Under the pieces are notes generated by a model. That model ran no database searches, was not told the DNA's origin, and saw nothing but the letters and a program-made list of their open reading frames with translations. Shown here piece after piece: positions 56,641 through 64,000 of a DNA stretch of 64,000 nucleotides. The stretch spans positions 8,658,254 to 8,722,253 of the forward strand of contig JASSKH010000017.1 in NCBI GenBank assembly GCA_031763025.1, given 5' to 3'. The DNA comes from Macrocystis pyrifera (taxonomy: Eukaryota > Sar > Phaeophyceae > Laminariales > Laminariaceae). A program made the position numbers and the translations under genes. Every line of letters begins with the position of its first letter. Position 1 is the first letter of the stretch.

Positions 56641-56978
56641 CTGCGCGATTGGAAAAAAACATGATATATTTTGGGAGATTACGCGAAAGAACAGTGGTAG
56701 CGCGAGGGTATTGTTGTGGCGTTTGATATTTGACTCGCCTTCAAAATCACTTAACTATAACCAGTTGAGCGGAGGAGGAGGGTGAGCCCGCGCTTTGCTT
56801 CCCATGCAAACACCGACCGAAGCTACTTCCGGCAAGCTGCCCTACTTTGGTCAGCACAAGACAGAGTTGATTAGGAGACTTTTGCACGCTCATGGACCGG
56901 CCTGATCTGAAACAGCCGTTTTACAACCGTTGCGTGCATGCACTGTTGTGGTACCTGCGCACAATTTTGCTTCCTCAC

Positions 56979-57326
56979 CTGGTCACGCGATGACTCGTAG
57001 GTGAAGTCGGGCGTACGACAAGAGACAGAGGTGTGGGCTGGAGCTTGGACCGCTCGACGCCTCGAGTATTGTTCGAAATGAAACGCGAACCCCCCTCCTT
57101 CTTTCTCCTCATCTTCGTCGCATTCTCTCTCGGCCTTCCTGTTCTCGTCCTCCTTCACGTACACGTGTCCGATGGATAGATGCGCGCGCAACGCGTCTGG
57201 CCGCGACGAATCAGTCAGAGCGTCGCACGAAGCCCCCCCCAGAGAGCAGAGGGGAGGGGGCAAGCCACTGTTGCGGACGCTTGCTTCGATGCTTCCTCCA
57301 AGGGACCCCATGAGGACGGAATCATC
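56979..57326 (-). CDS. Duplicated exon, copy 3 (5'-most)
   Basis: A polypyrimidine-type acceptor (CTTATCTTCCAATCGTGCAG|GATGATTCC) opens an exon of 348 nt (116 codons, phase 0 at both ends) that closes at GACCAG|GTGAGG. The protein begins DDSVLMGSLGGSIEASVRN, continues LSIGHVYVKEDENRKAER with an acidic/Lys stretch and GGGFAFHFEQ, and ends SCRTPDFTYESSRDQ. No stop interrupts. No known domain; the conserved start, the SIGHV core and the DFTYE end are shared with the other copies. Confidence 0.6.
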
Positions 57327-57560
57327 CTGCACGATTGGAAGATAAGATGCAACGTTTTGAGGGGAGAACGCGAATGAACAAGTGGTAGCGCCGGAGGGTA
57401 GTAGTGGAGTTTGATATTCTGACTCGACTTCAAAACTAACCAAACCAATAATAGTTGAGCGGAGGGTGAGCCCGCGCATTGCTTCCCATGCAAATACCGA
57501 CCGAAGCTACCTCCGACAATATGCCCTACTTTGGTCGGCACTAGGCCGGATCGATCAGCA

Positions 57561-59439
57561 TGCTCTTGCATGGGATTCCGTCGCAGAGGTGAAAGAGTGA
57601 TGCTTTAAAAAGAAAGCGTGCAAGAGACAGACGATACCAAAATGTGTGATGTGTGTTGGGCTTTTGGCGCGAAAAAAACTGACGATCTGACCTTTGGATC
57701 AGTGCCGAAACAAGGACACCCCACTGCACACCGGGCTTGGCTGCGGTCACTCCCCCCCAATAGACGACTGGGGTGATGTGGTCGAGCCCAGGGATGCGCA
57801 AGTGGGATCCTCGAGACTCGCGCTCGAAGCACCCCCGCACCGCGCAGGAAATACGTAAGAAAATATGAAACCTGTACCAACCAGGTACTTGCGAAAATGC
57901 GACAAGGAACGATTGAAGCAACACAGAAACAGACGCCATTTCAGTCTCACATCGTCGGACTTTAGGCGCATGTTCCAGTCGCCAAACATGGTTGCGATAG
58001 TCGTTGCACTGCTGCCGCTTGATCACTTGATGATAATATGGAAAGAAACGAAGGGGTCGAATGAGTGTGAGGCTGTCGTGTCGTGTCCAACTGTAGAAGC
58101 AAGTGGTTGGAAGGTCTCCATATATAACTGGTGGCATTATTTTTATATTGGCAGCACACCACCCCCCCCCCCCCCCCCACTCCAAGAACAACTCAAATGC
58201 ACAGGAAGACGGAAATTGGTTTCCATGCCCAGCCATATTGGAGAATGTTGTATTGGCGGGTGTGGGTGCGGCTGCGACAGGCAGTAAAGTAAGGCACGTT
58301 CATAGGGCGATTTTCAGTGTCCTCGATCAATCGCTGCATGTCTTTGGCCTGGGGAGGAAGGCGCTACGCTCTGCGCCGGGATGGCCCTTTCAAGGAAGGC
58401 GTCAATTCCAGCGACGAGGTACGAATAGTATTGATTTGTGTATATATATTTCCCGCTAGAAATAGAAACATGGAAATCTCCATCTTGTAGTGTGCCGCAC
58501 GCACGGTATGACAATACGTACCACTCTGTCCGGAAATGTAAGGAACAGATTGGTGACCAAACGTTCCGTACGGTTGCGGCCAGAGTAGCATACAAGTACG
58601 TGCGCAGGCAGCGCAAGACAGCCCAGCCAGGAACACCCTGAACAACAACAATATAAGCTCAGCAGTATGTGATGATGATTATGACGTTCTCACCTTAGTT
58701 CATTTCCTGAAATCTCGCCCGTGGTCACAAAGTGTCTCGATGGAAGAAAAAAAACAAGTGCTGCACCAAGTAATAGGCGCAATGCTTGCAACCCGAGGGG
58801 AATCGTGATATTGCTGTATGATACAGTAGTGATGTAGTTGTAAGTATGATACGATGATATGGTTGCGGATATGTGGACTATTTTACTGATCTGGTTGACT
58901 CATAGGATACGATGGTAGAATGACAGTACAGACTGATGGGTTGCAACGATGAAGCAAAAGTGGGGTGTGCTGTGAACGTGGGGATATCACACGCTCAACG
59001 GGCACGAGTCTTCGCCAAAGAAGGGGGCAGCGAAAGGCTGAACGGAGTTGTTTGGTGTTGGGGGCATCGATGAATTTCAATCGGCAACGTGGCGAAGCAG
59101 TCGTTCGTGATTACTGGGCTGCATATATGATACCTGGTATACTTTTGGCGTGATTGTGTTTTGCCTTGAGGGCCGACACGGCAGAAGTATACCGGTAGTC
59201 AGGATCGATCATGGGAAGGTGCGAAAGTGATTAGAAGCTGGGCAGTAGATGAACAGACGCCCACCAGCTGCAGTTTAGTGTCATATATAACACTGGGGGT
59301 GGTCTCATGTGCCCTGTCTTGAAGCCGTTGCGATTGCTGATGCAACAGCAGCATGTAATCCGAATCGTGCATCGGAAAAAAACGCATTATTCGTAGCGCA
59401 CATAAACGTGGAGGTAATGTTTGGCAGGATACGTACAGA
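57561..59439. other. Upstream of the exon array; no gene assigned
   Basis: A 231-codon minus ORF from an ATG at 58236 to 57541 and an overlapping 80-codon ORF (57989-57747, MFGDWNMRLKSDD...) are open but show no recognised domain; either could hold an upstream exon of the array. A poly(C) run lies at 58161-58178. The minus strand at 59090-58980 shows another short open frame (MPPTPNNSVQPF) without support. Confidence 0.35.
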
Positions 59440-59760
59440 TCCACACCCAGGGCATTTTTCCGGGCGTTACCCGCGCCCGGAAGTTCCGTAAGTTCTGGAC
59501 GAATTTTGTACCCGTGCCCGGAACTTCTGCGAGGTCTGTGCGACATCCATACCCGTACCCGGAACTTACGTAAGTTATGCACTCGAATGGCCATTACCCG
59601 GTGTACAGGAACATAATCACCACCCGTACCCGGCCTTTGGGTCGGGTACATACCCGTAAAGTACGGTGATGTACCGGAGTACATTCCCGGCACCCGACAC
59701 GCCGTAAAATACCGAGGTGTGGGCAACGGATGTAGGTACAAATCATCTACCTACCCGGAG
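59440..59760. repeat. Degenerate TACCCG(T/C)(G/A)CCCGG minisatellite
   Basis: Units near 59470, 59510, 59560 and 59625 carry TACCCG(T/C)(G/A)CCCGGAACTT or close variants with GTAAGTT/GCGAGGT spacers at ~45-50 bp. Similar in style to 7620-7905. Confidence 0.6.
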
Positions 59761-60499
59761 CTTTTGTGGACTATGAACCTCATCACACACAACTTACCCG
59801 ATAATCCAGACCTACGCCGAACTTTGTGTGAGTTCTGTGAAACCGTTTTTTTTATCCTCCGGCGGATTGGTAAAAATAAGCTCAAGCTCACCACACTTCC
59901 ACGTTCTAAATTCGTGTCGTGTGATTTAAAACTTCCTAAACCCTAGACGGGTATGCAAAAAACCCACATAATGTAACCTGTCATTCCTTCATCGTCACGG
60001 GCTTCAATTATCCGCAGCGTTTTCTCCAGCTGCCCGTATAGGACGACATGGCCCAAAAATCCTTTCCTAGAGGCACGGAACTAAATACCAGGTAGCAGGA
60101 AGTGTTTCGGATACGACGTGACCATTGCGATGAACTCCATACCGAACGGGCAGCAGCACACAAGCATAGCTTGTATTTGCTTATCGCCCTTTCCGTAGGG
60201 ATTGCGCATCTTGCTGGTCTTGCGCAAAGGACTCCAAAGTACTTGGTCGGGCAACTACCTGATAGCAAGTACACACGTTTCTTGTGTTTTCCTTGTGTTG
60301 ACTCGGAATATTTCTCGCGGAATGCTTGCTATCCAGCCATGTGGTGGTGCCTATTTGGGCGATCGATTGAAAGCCCTTCCGATAGCAGAGAGTTGCAAAG
60401 ACAATAGAGTACCAGTATCAGACCTCGGGACTCGTAGGTCATTGACTGGCGAGTACAAGCAATTTTTAAATACCCAGTCCCTAGGGTACCTTGGGGATT
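59761..60499. other. No gene recognised
   Basis: ORFs of 75-101 codons without motifs. Confidence 0.4.
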
Positions 60500-60825
60500 G
60501 AACTGACCGAGTTCCGCCAATCCCATGGGCACCCCGCGGAAGGAATAACTATATCCCGCCAGTTTCAGTGATCCCGCCAGTTTCAGTGGTGCCCGGGGCC
60601 TAAAATGACTGAGTCCCGCAAGTCCCAAGAGTACCTGGGGGGCTGGAAGGACTGAGTCGCGCCAGTCCCAGAGGCACCTGGGAGCTGGAATGACTAAGTC
60701 ACACCAGTTCAAAGGGTTTCTGGGGCCTGCCATCTCCGATGCCCGTCAGTACCCAGCGTACCTGGGCGCTAAAATGACTGTTTGCGGCCAATCCCCAGGG
60801 TACCTGGGGGCGGAAACGACTGAGC
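60500..60825 (+). repeat. 42-bp degenerate minisatellite
   Basis: ACTGAGTCCCGCCAGTCCCA + GGGTACCTGGG + GCTGGAATG-type units of 42-43 bp recur about six times, with a 22-bp internal duplication (ATCCCGCCAGTTTCAGTG) near 60552-60592. Confidence 0.8.
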
Positions 60826-62819
60826 TGGAGAGGTACTTGTACATGCGGCCTGAACTGTTATCTGTGACGATTCCAAACTGCTATAGCCCATTGGCCTCAG
60901 ATACCGACACATGACGCCGTTATTTCGTAGAGGAAAATCTGATGTTGATGCAACCCTCCCCCCTCTTATATATATATATTATATATAGGTTGGGTTGGCG
61001 TCGGTTGGCAACGACACTGTAAAACATGCCACTCACTACGTGAGCTAGACATCCAGGGTACCGTTTTTTTTTTTTTTTTTTTTTTTTTTTTGGCGGTCGC
61101 CCACAGCTGGTCGTCTAGTTAGATCATTTGTGCAAGGTAACCCTTACTATGCACAAGGGAATTGATCGTATCACGTGGTGTTCAAGGTAAGGCACCCAAG
61201 AGGCAGTTACGTAGTACTCCCATTGCTGTCTCTGGAAGTGACCACACTGGAAATTAAACTAACTCATTGAAGCTGTCATCCATATGCAAGAAAGTCCGAC
61301 TCACAAGCGGTTCTTAGTAGGACGCAGCTCACCCTTCATGCGACTCGCCGGACACCTCACGGCGCTTCGCGCTTGGTGCAAGCAATGTCTGCCTGGTCGG
61401 TGAAAACCCGACATGCTCCGTCCCGGCATTGTAGGGATGCGAGGGTCGATGGCCATACGACTACGGCCATGCATGAGATCGAGTACATCTCTCCTATCGA
61501 GTACACCCCCCCCAAGGAACTCCTTCTGTCGTCCGCCAACACTGGACACCTCCATATCGATCTACAACAAGCAGTGTAAGAAAATATTCCCGCATGACAC
61601 GTGCATGTTTCATCTGGTACGTGCGCTCCCAATTCGTTGATATGATCGCGTTAGAGTTGATATAATGGAAACGTCAACTGACGTTGTTGCGGCCGTATTG
61701 CATTACAGATTTTTTTCATGCTGCCATCGACCATTCAATGTATGTATTGGATTGGATGAGGTTGAATCGCTCCACACAGTGGAGGCTCCGCTGCTAAGTT
61801 TGATACTGTAATGGATACACAATATTGAACAGCCGCCCACAAGTGCGCTTCACAGCTAGACAAAGGCCACAACATACACAGGCTACGACGAAGGCGCGCC
61901 GGAGTCGACATATGCTGGGGAAACACACTTAAACGCAAAATGCAATACAACACTAGACGTGATTTAGAAACTCATACACTTCTATTATCAAACTCGCCTA
62001 AACACACCCGCAGTCGTATGTTCATCATCATGAGGGATTAGCGACGCCTTCTGCCAAATACCCGCTTCGAATAAACTACAGCGAATAAATCAACCACTCA
62101 CCAGTAAGCCCGGGTAAACTATCAGGCTCTGCTTTCATTGGATACTGGTATAACACCTAAACGTGATCCAGAAGGAAGCCACGAGGATTGTTCGTGTAGA
62201 TTGCCAATGGAGGATCCGACGATGCCTGAGCCAACACTAAGCAACAATACTGCGAACCCGGCGCAACACCTTTGAAAATGAGAAACGCTGGACATATTAC
62301 CAATCCTCAACAGACAAATACCATAGCCATGTCACGCGGCCAAGGGCCAACCAGGACTTCCGTCTAGTTTAGCCCCCATCGCAAATCGTGCCAACATGAG
62401 AGTACCAAATGCTGCAGGTACCCTGGTCCGAGAGCCACCATCACACCGCGTAGATCCGAGCAGAGCAATCATTGCTGTAGCAGCGTATCTGACTGAAACG
62501 ACAAACTCCACGCATCCGCTAGATTGTACCTCGCGTACCACACATATCAAAGGAACCCAAAAACGTCTACCCAGGATAGTTTCACGATGCGAGGAATCGT
62601 CTACCACGACCCGCGATAGCTACATCCAATACCAACTACATATTCTCCAGGACTAGATTCCTGAATCCATCGGGAACCTACTATAAATACCGTGCCCACG
62701 CGTAACCTTTTAACCGAGAGTCGAGCTGTATCCGTGTGAAGCCAAGCCAGCATTATGACAGATGTTTTTTGGGGAGAAATCGATTCTTGCTGAGTAGTTT
62801 ACATACTACTATAGGCCGT
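60826..62819. other. No gene recognised; TA-rich and poly(T) tracts
   Basis: Contains (TA)n at 60967-60987 and 28 T at 61064-61091. The region 61300-61640 is open on both strands (84-91 codons minus, 68-75 plus) without motif. Confidence 0.4.
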
Positions 62820-64000
62820 TTCAAGCTCACCGTAAAATGCCGAAGACGTATAATCCAAGGCACCAATGAGCTGTCTAGGATCTATCAATGGTACGTCAAG
62901 GACGCAAATCTTGATACGAAGGATCTAGGCACGTTCATATTTTCCTTGTCTTGGCTTCGAGCGCGTCCGCGGTAGATCAGGTGCTAGCGATATACCGGAA
63001 CTGCTGCACTCACATTGGGTCCCTCACAGAAAGTATATACTCAACATTGAACACTGAACAGAAACAGAGCAACCCCATTCATGAGGGATGTTGTACGCGC
63101 TACTTGTAGTACCAGGCACGGGCAGTTCACCCCCACATATACAGCATGTCAAGGCTGTGCGCTCGTGCGAGAGGAACGAGACCTGGCTGGCTGACTGGCT
63201 GGCTGGCTGGCGAGCATAAAAAAGGGAACGATCTTGTGCCAGGGGTTCCATTTTCCTACAGTCCAGGCGGCATCGTTGAAATGACAATACATACTACAGC
63301 ACGCGTGAACTGCTACTTCCGCATTCGCATAAGGTCATACCATAAGTCTTGGTGATCCTCATCTGGGGCAAACCGAATCGTGCTGAGTAATTGGCATGTG
63401 ATACGATAGGGGTGAACCTACGTTTTTCTAGGGCTCCTGGTTATGGAGCTCTGCACCACACCGAAACACTGTGGCCATCACTTTTAAAAAAAATGAAATT
63501 GAAACCCGATAGCCTACTGTGGGTGTACAATGAATAATATGCTAAAAACGAGCAGTGTTCCACAGATGTCGAGTAAAGTTTTTCGGTTGAGGAGTCCAGG
63601 CACTCAGAAATATTGGGGCCGAAACCTGCCACCCTTTTGGTAGCGCGTGTCGGTTCACCTATGAATACAGCAATATTTCAAACTCTCTGTAAGATGCCAA
63701 AGACACATAACTCACCGCAATAAGGAGTCACCAAGGGGCTATCGAGGGGCAACGAAGGAAGATAAAACGTAGGGAACTCCACACCAAGGACGTGCGTTTG
63801 TGCTTGTCCGCGATATCGGCTACATACTGGCTTACCCCCACCTTGGCCAGCGATGTGTCGCGACGACTGAACGCACGCGGGTCCTTCACAAATGATTTTT
63901 ATACTTAATTCTGCCCATATAAAGAGCTACCATACTACAGTAGTACCGAGGGTGCCATATGTACCTGTACATACCAATTGCGGGCAGTTCTCTCCCAGCT
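62820..64000 (+). repeat. Diverged ~860-bp duplication
   Basis: CGTAAAATGCCGAAGACGTA (62831) pairs with TGTAAGATGCCAAAGACACA (63688); GGTCCCTCACAGAAAGTATA with GGTCCTTCACAAATGATTTT; CGGGCAGTTCACCCCC with CGGGCAGTTCTCTCCC. Offset is ~855-865 bp; the second unit runs off the window. A (CTGG)n tract sits at 63184-63210. Confidence 0.55.

Larger units (their letters stand above)
55565..57560 (-). repeat. Three tandem copies of an exon-plus-intron unit
   Basis: Units of 676-686 bp, in head-to-tail order on minus: 57560-56960, 56959-56282, 56281-55565. Exon starts fall at 57326, 56640 and 55964. Conserved intron blocks include the equivalents of CTTCAAAATCACC, CCATGCAAACACCGACCGA and a GGTACCTRCGC word. 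The copies are clearly diverged from one another, so the duplications are not recent. Confidence 0.85.

Noticed and set aside
57541..58236. 231-codon minus ORF as a gene upstream of the exon array
   Set aside because: No recognised domain, Cys/Trp-rich erratic composition and competing open frames; listed only as a possible location of an upstream exon.
63184..63210. Coding repeat
   Set aside because: A plain (CTGG)n microsatellite.

Overview
This is a nuclear window from a eukaryote with a large, repeat-rich genome. It has no bacterial-type gene packing. Coding potential sits mostly in decayed retrotransposons or in short exon-like blocks bounded by GTGAG-type splice donors. CAG/CTG and AAC/GTT microsatellites are abundant. 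Retroelements present are an APE-type LINE, chromodomain-bearing Ty3-type integrase remnants and a second reverse-transcriptase element with a CCCH-finger gag. Together these suggest an alga or another stramenopile, and a brown alga is my best guess; that is inference from style and remembered family resemblance, not a search.

Layout. 1-2.0 kb: SINE-like copy and several 3' ends of one LINE. 2.0-2.45 kb (-): first exon of a possible secreted protein. 2.83-4.83 kb (+): 5' half of a LINE (endonuclease), itself interrupted by another LINE 3' end. 4.835-16.651 kb: a segment bounded by matching terminal inverted repeats, with a PIF/Harbinger-type transposase N-terminus just inside the left end. 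It contains a modular repeat, minisatellites, a 214-bp duplication, tRNA-like repeats, a 197-bp satellite array and a CTG array. 16.65-19.74 kb (+): 3' half of a LINE (reverse transcriptase), so the 11.8-kb segment appears to split one LINE. 19.7-20.3 kb: a diverged inverted LINE tail. 20.6-25.6 kb: an Ala-rich ORF, dispersed repeat G, and a decayed gag-RT-RNase H element (-). 26.3-29.8 kb: dispersed repeats, a 754-bp TIR element and a fold-back MITE. 29.77-32.29 kb (-): second LINE copy.

32.3-36.1 kb: tandem repeats, an inverted copy of the modular repeat and another Ala-rich ORF. 36.66 and 44.20 kb: two copies of a ~103-bp MITE. 38.3-42.7 kb (-): Ty3-type integrase/chromodomain remnant fused to pieces of a second gag-RT element. 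45.0-45.5 kb (-): CCCH-finger exon. 49.85-50.14 kb: codon-preserving minisatellite. 50.7-51.47 kb (-): coiled-coil protein with one frameshift. 55.56-57.56 kb (-): three tandem copies of an exon-plus-intron unit with conserved splice sites, the best candidate for a host gene. 59.4-64 kb: degenerate minisatellites and a diverged duplication.

I see no intact, complete protein-coding gene, no rRNA, no convincing functional tRNA and no CRISPR array. Long stretches at 45.5-49.8, 51.5-55.5 and 60.8-62.8 kb show nothing I can name.
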